Part shown: positions 34,526 to 46,236 of the stretch, piece by piece
Layout of the letters: each line of letters begins with the position of its first letter
Numbering within the stretch: the first letter of the stretch is position 1
Assembly: GCA_026419785.1 (NCBI GenBank)
Contig: JAODTK010001832.1
Location: 1 to 64,000, forward strand
Source of the DNA: Sclerodactyla briareus
Lineage: Eukaryota > Echinodermata > Holothuroidea > Dendrochirotida > Sclerodactylidae
Direction: 5' to 3'
DNA length: 64,000 nt
Made by a program: the position numbers and the translations under genes
Notes under the pieces: model-generated
What the model saw: only the letters and a program-made list of their open reading frames with translations
Databases searched by the model: none
What the model was told of the DNA's origin: nothing

Positions 34526-35687
34526 CATTATAGAACCTATGAATAAACGGGCTGTTCACTGATCAGACAACTCAATCCCGAACACAGGAAACAGTCCAAG
34601 GAAGGTAGTTTACAGTTAGGTTTCATTAATATGGGCATTCCATATATCGTATTATATGCCCATATTCGGAAACTAGCTGAGATCCATTAGACGACAAAAA
34701 CGAACCCAATAAGAAAGGTTGACGTCCATTCGTTTCTTTTTGCAATGGTGTTTAGGGTCGACTGTAGTGATTGATATTTTTGCACAGCGACTCGAAATCA
34801 GAAGGGTCACGTGATCAGTAATCAACTGTGCTGCCAAGAAGTTGCATACACAACCATGCTAATCAGGGAGTGCCAACTATAGTGCACCAGGACTGGATAG
34901 GACGAAAACGTCGGCACTCGCCATTATCATATCTTAGCCATTCATCAGTCACTATGCCTGTGTTGTGTGCTAGCAATGTCGATTAAGAACTGAACACTTA
35001 CCCTGTGGTATTCCTGCTGTACTCTTAAGTTAGTAAAGGGCAAAGGTTCACCAGTAGCTGAAATTATCCGACGTTCCTTCTTTGTCGATCGAGTACGTTT
35101 GTCCCCCGTGAGCCAGCACTTGGTGAGGGAGGTCCAGCCATTAAATTGAGGAAATCTGTTTCCCCATATACCAACCACATGCATAGGAAGCAAGTTTTCT
35201 AGGAAATTCGGTTAGATGTAAACACTCGTCGTTGAGTGTCATGCTGTCATTGTAGTATTCCGCAGCGTACGACCATTAGGTCTAACGCGGTACCTGTGGT
35301 GAGGTCGACTATATCATGAGAAAGAGAGAGCGAAAAAACAAAGAACATGTGATAGAAGCCGAAAGCGCGGCGATCACGGAGGGGGGGGGGGGGAAGGACA
35401 TGTCCCCAATAATTTTAGTTCGATGGACCATAACATCAAAATGTCCCCCAATAATTCATGCACACCCCTCAAAATATAATTGCAGTCACACCACATTGAT
35501 GTCTTTGATAGGAACTGAGGGTACATGAATGCATTCCGATTCTGCGAGTACCAATTTATTTAAAAAAAACTGGGAATCCCAGTAGTTACTTCAAGAAAAT
35601 ACGAAATTGAATGCGATTGCATTGTCACAGTGGCGGGCACTGAAAAACCAATTTGACACAATCTATAGGAACAAAGGAATGACGATA

Positions 35688-35721
<34 letters not shown>

Positions 35722-36290
35722 GTAGGCAATTGGGGATTGCAGTCTTTGCTGGGACTCACCGGTTTTTAACGGGGACTGCAGTATCATCACTCATATCATG
35801 GTTGTGATATGAAGAGATGTCTAGTAGGTCGTATATTGCACTTGTGTCCTATTAAAGCAATGTGGAGGCGAAATACGGATTGTACTGGTATGAATGTTTG
35901 TGTTGACTTTACGCTTCAATGACAGTAGTGTAGTTATGCACCCATATTCGTTGTTGTCCACACCATCTAGTAATTAAAGCTATGTAACCACTCGGCATTG
36001 GCTGTACGAAATGTTTTGTTTTTTAATCAACTACACATCGGACCAGCGATTGTCAAAATCATTCGAACGTGCGGAAAATATCTTATGAGCAGTAAATAAA
36101 AAGACGAAGACGAAGTACGGTTAAAACTCCATGAAAACCGAAATAATTGAGTTCAGGCCATAGTTACTGTGTGTGCCAATTAATCCATGGCTACCGCATG
36201 ATCGTTAGCGGCATACTACGGAATATTTCCCCATGGAACGTCCATATACATACAATGTGCGTGCTGGATACGATTCCCCCCATGCTGCTG
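34526..36290. other. Unassigned DNA with a small hairpin and G-runs
   Basis: Perfect 11-bp inverted repeat aatatgggcat/atgcccatatt at 34,628-34,666. G-runs at 35,381-35,393 and 35,689-35,719 (about 31 G). Frames at 34,945-35,193 (minus) and 35,316-35,528 (plus) are unrecognised. Confidence 0.45.
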
Positions 36291-36303
36291 GATATTTATT
36301 TTT

Positions 36304-36475
36304 CCGGGTGAACACGGTTCCACCGAGTGAACACGGGTCATTTCTCTGTCAGAAAGGGTGTTTTTTTGTTCAGTGAATCGCCGATAGAACTCTGGTAAAA
36401 TACTGGGTAAATTTTACCATCGAATCATCCCGGGTTCACCGGGTGTTCACCCGGGTGTTCACCCGGGTGTTCACC
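36304..36475. repeat. Foldback: GTGAACAC / GTGTTCAC inverted arms around a central hairpin
   Basis: Left arm has gtgaacac at 36,308-36,315 and 36,327-36,334. Right arm has gtgttcac at 36,443-36,450, 36,455-36,462 and 36,467-36,474, a 12-bp tandem ccgggtgttcac. Between them tggtaaaat/attttacca (36,393-36,401 and 36,411-36,419) forms a perfect 9-bp stem. Fits a MITE-like foldback or a protein-binding cluster. Confidence 0.7.
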
Positions 36476-36489
36476 GGTAATTTCGGAGA

Positions 36490-37555
36490 ACTGCCCCGTT
36501 TTAATTTAAAACCGAGTTTGCCTATGTAAACAAATCCGTAGTGTTCAGACCGATGGGCAGCTTCGCAGAAGCACGAGGGTTGCTTCAAAGAGGAAGTACA
36601 TAATTGGAGGGAAAATAGTCAATTTTTCGTTTTTGGAGGTTTGTGTCTTCACCTTTAACTTCCAATAGTCTGCGTGGAAGAATATGCTTTACTTACAATG
36701 AAGTTCGGCTCGAGGAACATTCGAATAACTTTCTTAGCACTCCTCATGGGGAAAACCGGTTTTTACAAATGGAAGTCAAGGTGACTTTTCGACCGTGAGC
36801 TTTGAAACACCCTAAGAAATGACACGGATAACATTGACCAGGCATCCAACCTATTTTAAGTTCTAGGGAAACATTTAGGCCGATTCCAGTTTTTCAAATA
36901 ATAAGCGTAAAATGCTCCTTCAACCCGTCAAAGTCCTTTGACCCTAGACCCCTGAACACCCCATACAAACTCTATTTCATGATAAACTGATCAATATCAT
37001 CATAATGCCCAAACTTTCTGTGGGAAAGAGAAACAGTTGGACTTTTCCACATATTAAGCTTATGCACCGTTAATGACCACTAGGCAGTCCATGGACACTG
37101 TACACTGTGCAAGTATTCCAACGTAATATGCAGGAGAAGTTCCATAAGTAAATTCGATATTCACCAAATTGCAAATAAAGGAAGTTTGTAAAATCGAAGG
37201 CGAAACGGACGGACATACGGGAGAGTGCCATACCCCACATTTCAATGGGGGGGGGGGGCCGGGGCACATTACTATTCTGGGAGTGTCCTACCCCTCATGT
37301 CATCCTTTGGCGACGCCGCTATGCCCCTGGCCAACTCACTCATCCCAAAGTGGTTTGGAAAACCCATTTCCAATGGGACCCCATTGGAAATTGGCCATTC
37401 TTTGTATTGTCGTTACGTATTTATTTGTCGCATTATCACTTGTCCAAATAAACAAAAACAAACAACCAACACGCGGTATTTAAAAAAGAGCACCAATGGT
37501 GCTGCAACTCAAACCGCATGTATGTACCAAATATTTCATTTCGAAGACCAATGTG
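36490..37555. other. Unassigned DNA
   Basis: A G-run lies at 37,246-37,258. Short ORFs around 37,060-37,566 are unrecognised. Nothing else seen. Confidence 0.4.
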
Positions 37556-37559
37556 CACT

Positions 37560-38185
37560 CATGTAATACATGTTCACGAACATCATGATCAAATTGCTCT
37601 TGTGGGGAGAGATGCATCTCTTTGCAATGTTTCACACATTGGCTGACCAAAATGTCTCAACTTGTGAAAGATGCCCCACTCAAGAAATATAATAATGGAA
37701 ACAATTCCATTTTTGCAATTCACACAAAGCGCCCCTTTAATGACCATTGATCAACTTTTAGGTGGTCAAAAATGTCCCATTAGTAACGAACATTTGTCTA
37801 GAGTTTAATTAGGAAATCCATCAAAGAATGACTGATTGGTGGCATATTCGGCCCCTATTATTGACTTTTCACATGGTCATCAATGCCCCAGCAGGCAATA
37901 GACGCAGCGTCCGAGTTTGGCTAACATCCACCGAGGAACGACCAAATGGGGGCCAAAATGAGAATTTTAAACAATGGCTTATTGGTACCCTTCAATGACC
38001 TTTGGCCTGGACCTTCACATGATCAAAGATGTCCCAACAATCAATGATCATCGTGTCAACGTTAGGTTAACATCCATCAAGAAGATCAAATGGGAGCCAA
38101 AAAGACAGATTCACACAATGCCCAGTTGTGCCATTTGTAGTGTCCTTTTGACCTTGACCATTGCATGGCTACAGATATACAAGTT
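37560..38185. repeat. RepB satellite block 1, unit about 145-150 bp
   Basis: Recurring boxes: (a)caatgg(c)ctattggtaccc, then tgacctttg(g)cctggacctt, then catgatcaaagatgtccc and aacatccatcaagaa. Box spacing 37,970 to 38,115 is about 145 bp. Earlier units from 37,560 are more diverged. Confidence 0.75.
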
Positions 38186-38815
38186 TGACCGGTTTGAGCG
38201 GAGGGACAGTTTTTTTATGACTTTCTCGGACGCGAGAAATTTGACCTTCATGCGGTTTGTCAACCTACGGGAACCCAATTGTCATGGCACATGAAACGTA
38301 CACTCCTATCATCGTCCATATTTTCCCATGGAAATGGTTTGTGTGGCTTATGTAGATAGGAATAGAACTTTCAACGGCGCTTTTAGGTATAGTTTTCGTT
38401 AAAAAAGAGCCCAAAACATTAAACGGTCAGTCTCGGCCAATTTATAGTGCCAACTGCTAACCCCTTTGTTAAATGAACCTAGTCTGTTTCCTTCTTTCTA
38501 AAACGAATATAGCAAAATTTACATCGATTTAGGTCTATTTTGTCCCCTGATCACATAAATGTACTCAGCTTATTGAAAAAAAAACGGTGTTTATGTTATA
38601 TTGAAGTAAAATTTCCAACTTTCCAGTAGGTTCAGTCACTGATCAGTGTGGCCTTGGAACCAATTACTGACCAGATCTCAACTTATTTTAACGAGCACGG
38701 ACCGGCCGATTCGGCCGGTCAGTGTCGGGCATTTCAAGCCACCGTGAGTGTAATGTTCAATGGGCATTGTACCTATTTTGGTCAGCGCTCTTCCGAGATG
38801 CCAATCGGGGAAAAA
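38186..38815. other. Insert or decayed DNA between RepB blocks
   Basis: Loses the RepB periodicity; nothing recognised. 38,690-38,720 contains gaccggccgattcggccggt, a near-palindrome (ccggccga/tcggccgg). Confidence 0.4.
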
Positions 38816-39330
38816 TTCAGACATGGTGTCCCCTTTATTAAAAACCTTTGATCATCGCATGGTCGAAGATATCCTAGCAGTCCATCAGCACTGTAACTCA
38901 GTCTGGTCAAACGCCATAAAAGAATTACCAATTGGGGGTGCAAAGACCAATTTCAGGCAATGGCCTATTGACCCCTTTGATGACCTTTGACCTTGACCCT
39001 CAAAAAGAGATGCCTCAGCAGTCAATAAAAAAGTACTTACGTTTGGCCGACATCTTACACCCATCAAAGAATGATAAACTTGACGGGTGAGAAAAAGCAA
39101 TTCACACAATGGCCTATTTGGTCCCTTTATCGACCTGTGACCTTGATCTTCACAAAGCCAAACATGCCTCAGCAGTCAATGAACATTACAACCTTACGTT
39201 TGGACAACAACCATAAACGATTCACAATTAGGGCGAAAAAAGCAATTCACACAATGGCTGATTTTATCCCTCCAACAACCTTTGCCTCGACCTCAGCATG
39301 GTCAAAGATTTCTGGCAGTTGATAAACATT
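38816..39330. repeat. RepB satellite block 2, unit about 149 bp with DR1-type motif
   Basis: Units starting caatggcctattgacccctt (~38,958), acaatggcctatttggtccc (~39,107) and acaatggctgattttatccc (~39,255) are spaced about 149 bp. The first unit contains TGACCTtTGACCT at 38,981-38,993, a perfect direct repeat of the AGGTCA half site with one spacer base. Non-coding. Confidence 0.8.
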
Positions 39331-40225
39331 ATATTGAGAGAAAGAAAAAAATAGTCTCAAGTTTTTCCTGGCTCAACCGCTATTTTGCATCTCATTCGAG
39401 ATCCAGCCTCTCATTTTCGTAGTTTGTTTTACCGTTTTGCCTCTTTTCTATATATATGATACTGTTGAACAACGATACATATTAATCGTATATTTCGAAC
39501 CTCTCCTCGGTATTCTTCAGCGGGAAGATATGTAATGCAACAAAAATCAGTGAAACAGTTATTCAGCAAATATCCATTCAAAAATAATACGCATATAATT
39601 GACATTATGACAACACAAAAATAGCGTGTTGGGGGTGTAATTAGGCTTATTTGTCATGAGTTTCCAGAAGTGCGTCTTAGAAACTACAGGAGACTGCGGA
39701 ATGCGTAACAACGGCGTACAAGAGAACATCTCCCGATCTGGGGACAGAGATACGCAATTAATAAGAAGAAGGGAAATAATGAAAAAGGCTTCTTCTTCTT
39801 CCTCTATTAACACGTGAACAGCAGTGTATAAATGAGAGCGCGTGGTAATGAGACAAATAGCCCCGTTGAGAGGGTACTACGAAACCGGAAGCGCGTCTTA
39901 CGAAAAGTAAAGAAATTGGAAACCAAGACGGACTGACCAGTTAGGCGCAAATAAGCGAAAGCGCAACTACCAAAATTCTGAAGAGACCCCCCTGCTCAAA
40001 ATGCGCAATCCATGAAAGAAATAACAAACTGAGTAATCTTTTAGGAAATCACTCGACCAGAAAGAAACGACTTGTGGAATAGCACTCAAGACCATATCCT
40101 GTGGGTTGAACAGAGATCGTGGTTCCTCGCATTTTACCCACACATTCAATTGTAATGTACTATGCACTAGTGGGTTGCTATTCCACGAGTCGTTTTCTTC
40201 TGGTCGAGTAAATATATATCGTACA
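39331..40225. other. Unassigned DNA
   Basis: No repeat or domain recognised. The frame at 39,559-39,813 (minus) begins in a gaa-rich run. Short open frames on the minus strand toward 40,220 may overlap the downstream intron of the exon candidate that follows. Confidence 0.4.
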
Positions 40226-40228
40226 TAC

Positions 40229-40584
40229 CGTGCAAATCTTCGCGCTTGAACTCGAACTGCGCTCGGAAGGAGGATCTTGGTTCTCAGGATTTTGTTGGCA
40301 TCTATATTCCGGAAAACCCCCAACTAGGATGGTTTGGTTCGTTACCAGTGGACTTTCGAAGATCCTGTAACCTGGAACAATCCAGTCCAGAGAGACCAAA
40401 GAGGAAACGATTCCTGAATCCTGCCTTCCAGTAGGAGCCATTGACCATTTGATTCGACCCCGGATATCCGCAAAGCATATTGCGAGGACTCGGGGAGCTG
40501 GATTTCCCAATACCTCTCTGAGCATGCCGTAGCCATAACGTCGATCCCAATAAGTTTGCCTATCTCCACTGACATCGGCGATCA
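40229..40584 (-). CDS. Candidate exon, possibly CUB-domain
   Basis: Minus strand, bounded by ttgttcatatacag (acceptor) and GCACG followed by GTATGT (donor), 356 bp. All three frames are largely open, so the true frame is uncertain. In one, SERYWEIQLPESSQYALRIS followed by QWLLLEGRIQESFPLWSLWT resembles the second part of a CUB domain (W-I-x-P...L-x-I, then xLxIxDG..PLLG.xTG). A one-base shift then gives STGNEPNHPSWGFSGIY, like the closing SSGNxLxxxF....GFxxxY. The alternative frame is open for 177 codons beyond the acceptor and includes GDRQTYWDRRYGYGMLREVL. A CUB reading needs one frameshift and lacks clear disulfide cysteines. Same strand as the HYR exon. Confidence 0.35.
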
Positions 40585-40711
40585 CTGTATATGAACAAAT
40601 CACAAAGACCAATGAGTGATTAGTGGTATGTGATGTCTTCATTAGCTGCCTGTTTATGTTGCGTAAATCCTCTTGGTTCCGGAGTTTTATGTAATATAGC
40701 GTCGAAGCCAA

Positions 40712-40760
40712 GAGAGAGAGAGAGAGAGAGGGGGGGGGGAGAGGGGGGAGATTAGGGTGG
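40712..40760. repeat. Polypurine (GA)n/(G)n tract
   Basis: agagagagagagagagag followed by gggggggggga, gaggggggaga and further purines. On the minus strand it is a long pyrimidine tract about 130 bp upstream of the exon candidate's acceptor. Confidence 0.85.
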
Positions 40761-40899
40761 GATGAGGGAGAGGGGAGAGATTATTGAGAGATTAATAAAA
40801 GGAGGATTGCAGCGACTTCTAGGTCTCCTAGGTTCTATTTAATTCGAAGGATCGCGATCTTATTCGTCTACGCCATTGAATAAGTATACATGAACGGAA

Positions 40900-41340
40900 A
40901 ACCACGAGCAATAATCATCATTGGTATATACACACCAAGGTAGGAGCTTCGATGCCGTCATCCATCCCCAAACACTGTTGACCTGAGAGAAACCTTCTAC
41001 CTGACCCCGAAAGTAGTGGTCATTGAATCCATTTATGGCGAACACACACAACAGGTATGGGCCTTATCCATCCATACCTGATCGAGGTCTCGTGTTTAAA
41101 AGCGAAGAATGCGAGAAGAAAAAGCTCTAGTTTTTCATTTTTCTCACAACTGGCTTCTGATCTTCATCAATGTCATTAGGCTTTTTGTATCATCATTTGA
41201 GGAGGAACAACAAGGCTCGTGTACTCTAACGTGATCGGACCACGCCGTCTTATCAAGTCTGAAAACTCGTCCTGTTTCAGAAGGCGGATTCGAATGGAAT
41301 TACTGGGTTCCTGAGTGAAGTGATTTGGCCTGATTTGTTA
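40900..41340 (+). repeat. Possible decayed RepA remnant
   Basis: Shares phrases in RepA order: acctgaccccgaaagtagtg, gcgaacacacacaacaggta, atgggccttatccatccata, gatcgaggtctcgtgtttaa, then caacaaggctcgtgtactct and gatcggaccacgccgtctta. No clear caataggg box remains. Confidence 0.4.
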
Positions 41341-41349
41341 TTTGGTTGG

Positions 41350-42260
41350 ATCTCTCGGAGTCGGAGTTGTGAGGCTAATGATAGGGTACGTTCCCCAAAA
41401 ATCATAACGTAATAAGAACCAAAAAGACTTATTGGATGCCAGGGATGTGTGTTTTTGGCAATAGGGGAAACGGAAATTGGGGCATCTTGATGGCTCTTCT
41501 TGCGTCTTATATCAGTACAATGAGCTCATCAAAAGTTTGTCAAGTGTACGTTTAGTTTCATGGTGCCAAACGAGATTTTGCGAAGTAAATTGCCTCCAAA
41601 GAATAAGGACACCCCTTCGGGCGATTCCAAGTGTGTATCCTTATTCCGCCTATAATAAGCTGATAATTGATGAGAAGTTCTTGAGGGCTACGAGATTTGA
41701 GTCACGTCTGCCTTGGATTCTGCTGGATCGCCGTATGAGAAGATATCATAGCTTCTCGTTCTGGCATGGATAGAGCTGAGGCGAATTCGGGGTGATTCGA
41801 ATCAGGCTTTCAAAATTATCCAAGGCTTCGATGACTTTTCTTTGAGAAATTCCTTGAATGTTCTGATGTTACCACTAGGGGGGGCCCATGGCCTGAAGCT
41901 TCGCCGTGAACGTTACAGATTAGACATGCGGAGTTGCGGTATTTTTTTCGATTTTTATAGTGATTGATGGATGGAATAGCCTCCCTGCAGTTGTTGCTCT
42001 ACGTGTAAGATAACCTGTGTTTATTTCCGATAATACGACTAAGGTTTTCCCACAATGAACTGTCTTCAGCCAGTGGTCCTTACACCTCATTATATTTTGA
42101 CAGGGATATTAACGAGAGAGCTAAAAGGTCTGACATTTTTTTGACTGATCCTAAATTTTCATTAACCTGACAACGTCGACTCCAGAGGCCACACTACCTT
42201 CGAGGCCTAGGCCGAGGCCTCCGCTCTAAGGCCCCGATGTCTCAATGCCGCTCCTGGACT
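41350..42260. other. Unassigned DNA
   Basis: A plus-strand 98-codon frame (41,477-41,773) is unrecognised. 42,190-42,235 has gaggcctaggccgaggcctc, a near-palindromic GC-rich patch like those at 15.6 and 27.2 kb. Confidence 0.35.
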
Positions 42261-42264
42261 GTAA

Positions 42265-42372
42265 CCTTTGAATCTTTGGTATGACCCGACCGTGTATCGA
42301 ACCCCGGTCTCCCCGGGTTGAGATCCGACGCTCTACCAACTGTGTCACCACATGCCTCGGTCTGTGTTGTAA
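42265..42372 (-). mobile_element. tRNA-derived SINE head (family T), copy 2
   Basis: Minus strand: gtgacacagttggtagagcg (A-box region), atctcaacccggggagaccg, then ggggttcgatacacggtcgg with B box GGTTCGATAC. The spacing is tRNA-like. No CCA or clean acceptor stem is seen, and the same 5' phrase recurs at 17.4 kb, so this is a retroposon rather than a tRNA gene. Confidence 0.65.
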
Positions 42373-42379
42373 ATAATTA

Positions 42380-44650
42380 CATTAATTAATGTGATTTTTC
42401 TATTAACATCTACTCACAGTATGCAGCCAGAATGAAACTCAGCCTAGCCGGTGGCTAGCTTCATCATTCCCCACCAAGTTTCAGCCGCGACCATTTGTAC
42501 AGTTTTAGAAGTAATGAGTGAATGTGACGAAAGATCAAACGAACGAACAAACGAACAAACGGAAGGCAAGACATGATGACTTGTCGAGCTGCTCATCCGC
42601 ACCTAAAAACATCTAGGTAAGTCAGAGACGTGAGATTGTTTTCATAACAAAATTATTCCAAGATTCCACGTTGTAATTCTGACGACCCCATGCTCGTTCT
42701 AATTGTATTTTGGAGACCATTGCCGCCTACGGAACTTCATCTTCTGCATCTATTATCGTTTTGTTACTGCGTGAAGCGCCGTCGATGGTGTCATGCCGTC
42801 CTTCCGCATCCGGCATCTGTGGAAATCTAGCTCAAATGTCATGATTCTATAAATTCTGATTTCGGAAGGCGGTATAAATGTAATGATCGGATGTATACTT
42901 ATTCGAATGAAGTCAAATAAACTGTATAAGATGGCACATGACGCATACAAATAGCAACAATCGTTTTATACGGGTCAGTTCAGGGATGTCATAGAATCCA
43001 ATCACGTGATGCGGATTCCACGCCGCATTGGTACATGGGGTAATTTTGGATTTAATTGGTAAAATTTTTGTCCAATGTCCCCATCTCTGCGAAACGAATA
43101 CAGTTTATACGAACCTTCCAACCGTCCATTTCTCAGGTGATAATATGGCATGCTCAACCTCTCCGCACCGCATCAATGAAATCTTAAGCTCAGCGACACC
43201 CTCGACTACAACAACCTACCTGTGACCTGTGCGATATATCACGGAGAGTGGCTGGTAGGCTTATAGCCAACCCAAATCTCACTTAAGGGGGTCACAGAAA
43301 GCATCGAACTGAGGTGGGCTGGTCCCAGTTTTCCATAGGCTTCCCATCACGTCTCTTGGGATAGTGATCCCCTTGGGTTAGAGTAATGTCCCCCCCACGA
43401 TCCATTTGCCGTCAGCTGCAGTGGACGCCCTCCAAAGACAAGAACGTGATTCATCCATTCGAAGTGAATAAATCTTCAGTAGCGATGATGGTATCACCCT
43501 CTCCCAGAGATTTATGACCTCTGGGGAGTTGAGCAAAGACAGGGTGCATCGGGTAAAAACGAACAGTAGAGTCCACACAGCAATATATTGGCCTTTTTTC
43601 AATGTCCAATATTCTGGCGTCATAGTCCCTTGCTTGATGTCTTCTCCAACATCGCTACACAGAGAGCTCCCCAGGCCCCCTTTTCGACTTTCGACGTATA
43701 TCTTACGATTGGAGCTTTACTGACTGAGTCAATCAATCCCTAGTACTCCCCGGATTCCCCGAATTTATTTCGGGGAATTTTCTCGACTCATCAAAAATGT
43801 TCACTGTTGAGATAATCAATGACTAATACATTTATAAAAGTTCCATTCAGCCTTCATTGCTTGTCCTCGTTCCCATCCACGATGGCAACAGTTCAATATC
43901 ATTGATGCTCATTTTCTCGAATATTTCGTAGACTAAATGGAATTTTAATAGAGACTGTAAGCAACGTAGGTTGATATATATTCTCTATGATGCACCACAT
44001 TATACAGAGGTTGAAATTGAAGGGATACTGGATAATGGGCAAAACTTCCATGGAGCCTATACCAATTATAAGTTCATTCATACTTACAAAATCCCACAGA
44101 TTTTCCTTCTTTAGGCCAAGATTTATTGTAATCCTCATAACAACGCTACACACCCAAATAAGATATTACGTGTCTCGATACATCCAATCGATCATCATCG
44201 GCATCATCGGCTCAACATCAGTGATTGGCATTGGTGTATTTGTCCCTATTTAAGGTGTGTTCTGGTGTTGCCAAATATGTGTAGGACAATTACGTGTTGT
44301 TGATTCGTGAGGACAAGTATGAGCCAAACAAGTGAGACTAACGCCAGGTTTGTGATTGTTTTGAGCAACTAAATCGGTGATTTCAAAAAAAAGTCAACGT
44401 CAAGATGGGTTATACAGATGGAGAATAATCCAATGCCAATGAATGTAGATAATATTTATTCGGGTTGACTTGTAACTGACAACTGGCATAAACGAGAGAC
44501 GGACAATCTTGCCCATTCTATCCGTTGTCATCAAAAATCTGGCCCGATGATGTCCGTTGAGGCCGACGCGTACATCCGGAATTTTGTTGATCTGATTTGA
44601 TTCAAATGATGTGAGTCCATTTGACATCATAGATATTAATAAATACAATA
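42380..44650. other. Unassigned DNA
   Basis: acgaacgaacaaacgaacaa at about 42,540 is a short tandem of acaa/cgaa. Frames at 43,378-43,623 (minus), 43,987-44,253 (plus) and 44,400-44,729 (minus) are unrecognised. gattccccgaatttatttcg at about 43,751 begins a small ccccgaa/ttcgggg inverted repeat. Confidence 0.35.
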
Positions 44651-44654
44651 TAGT

Positions 44655-44910
44655 ATCAGTGACGCTTCGCAAGCAAACATTCCAGGTCGAATTACAGTTG
44701 TTACCGAACGTTGAAAACATTTTTCCCAAGGTGGATGTACTTGCAGTAGTAGTAGGCGGTCTTGGTCTTCACTTCATATGGTTCCGCTTTGATGCAGTGG
44801 GTTTGTGATGGGTTTCTGTGGTTTGTTTCTGGATAATTGCTATAAGCCTCGTTGGTCGGCTGTGAGCAGTCACGTTGAATATGAATCCTCCGTTTCTCCA
44901 GGTTCCAAAG
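44655..44910 (+). mobile_element. tRNA-derived SINE (family S), copy 2
   Basis: gtatcagtgacgcttcgcaa, caaacattccaggtcgaatt (B-box equivalent), ggcggtcttggtcttcactt, gcagtgggtttgtgatgggt and ggataattgctataagcctc align in order with 15,220-15,440. gttgaatatgaatcctccg matches the tail of copy 1. The B box is mutated, so transcription is unlikely. Confidence 0.6.
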
Positions 44911-46230
44911 AAGTGGTTCGATCCGAGTTTAAGGATCGTCCTCTCGGATTGGGACAGGTGATGTTGGATTCACGATTCGAGAAAAAGAGGCCAGTGCTCA
45001 TTCCACGATCAATACGGCCAGGATTCCTCGATGAGCCTTACTTGCTTGCTGTCCTGAACCTCTGAATCGAATCAAAACAAGTGTTATGATCATAATCACG
45101 AAGGTCTTATTTTTAACTGAAAGTCGGGTGACGGTTATATGTATACTGTATGAAGTATATGCGGTGTATTTTTGTTTACATGGCTCCATCATGGGGATTT
45201 CGCAATATGTACTACTACTCTCGAAACAGAGTCACAGGGAGCTATAGTTAAGGTGGAAAGTCCTACTGAAAGAAGGGGATTGATGAGAAAGCTTTGGGGG
45301 TTTATACAAATGAGGCTGCATGCTGATGTAGGGTAACGTACTATATTGAGAACAGTCAGGTTTATGTGTTTCCTCTCATGAATAATCTACTTGTATTACC
45401 GAGGCTCGGGAATTGTATTGTCTGATTGCGGCGGCGGATGCAGCAAAGAGCCTTCAGGCAATGTACTCCATGTGTGAGAGAATCAGTGACTCACAGAATT
45501 TCTCACTATTTATTCGTGCCTCGGAAAATCGAATATTACCGTTCGCTTCCATCCCTCTTCGCTGGCTTCATCATTTCCTTCACCAACCCGCCCTTTCTCA
45601 AAATATGACTCTACACTCAGATAAGCATATATGTAGACTGATGGCTTTGAGAAAACGGACACGCCTTGCAGAGGAAGAGCCCATTGTTTAAGGCAGATGG
45701 GCGCTACTGGCGAAGCTGAGTAAGACATCATTAGGCCAGGGGATATGGAGTTTAGGTGTGATGGACCCGCCCAGTAATAGGTTAGAGGTCCCATATGGCC
45801 CGTTCATAATTTTCTACAGTGCGAAAATAGTAGCTTAATAGCCTTCGTCCCAGAAGCTCGTAGTGTGGATAACTGCATAACCTTATATCTCCGTCGGCCC
45901 TTCTCATAACTGATGGGAACTTATACTAAATTCTACGATACAAACCTATTAAGACCCATTAAAACCTGCTAAGACTAAGAAAGCCTCTCCCAAAATGTTG
46001 AAATTAAGTGCAAACAGATATGATTCCCGGAATTCGGGACATCGATACACCCAAAAGATGTTTAGTCTGGTAAACCCGACGAGGGGTTGCCAGCCGGCGC
46101 GAAACCACCCCTTAGGTTCGCCCCTGCCCGAGCACCACAGCGAGTATTCGGGTTCTCGAGGTATGAGCCCAAGCTATTGGATTGACAGCCATTTTGAAAG
46201 TCAACAGATTTTGCACATTTTTGCTTTCTT
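44911..46230. other. Unassigned DNA
   Basis: Plus-strand frames 44,805-45,065 and 45,413-45,691 are open for about 90 codons each without a recognisable domain; the first overlaps the SINE. No supported exon. Confidence 0.35.
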
Positions 46231-46236
46231 ACTTAC

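Noticed and set aside
42265-42372. tRNA gene on the minus strand
   Set aside because: A and B boxes are present, but no acceptor-stem pairing is evident and a relative occurs at 17.4 kb; better explained as a SINE head.
44805-45065. Possible exon after cctccgtttctccag
   Set aside because: The upstream part is SINE family S copy 2, the frame has no domain, and the other SINE copies do not support coding.
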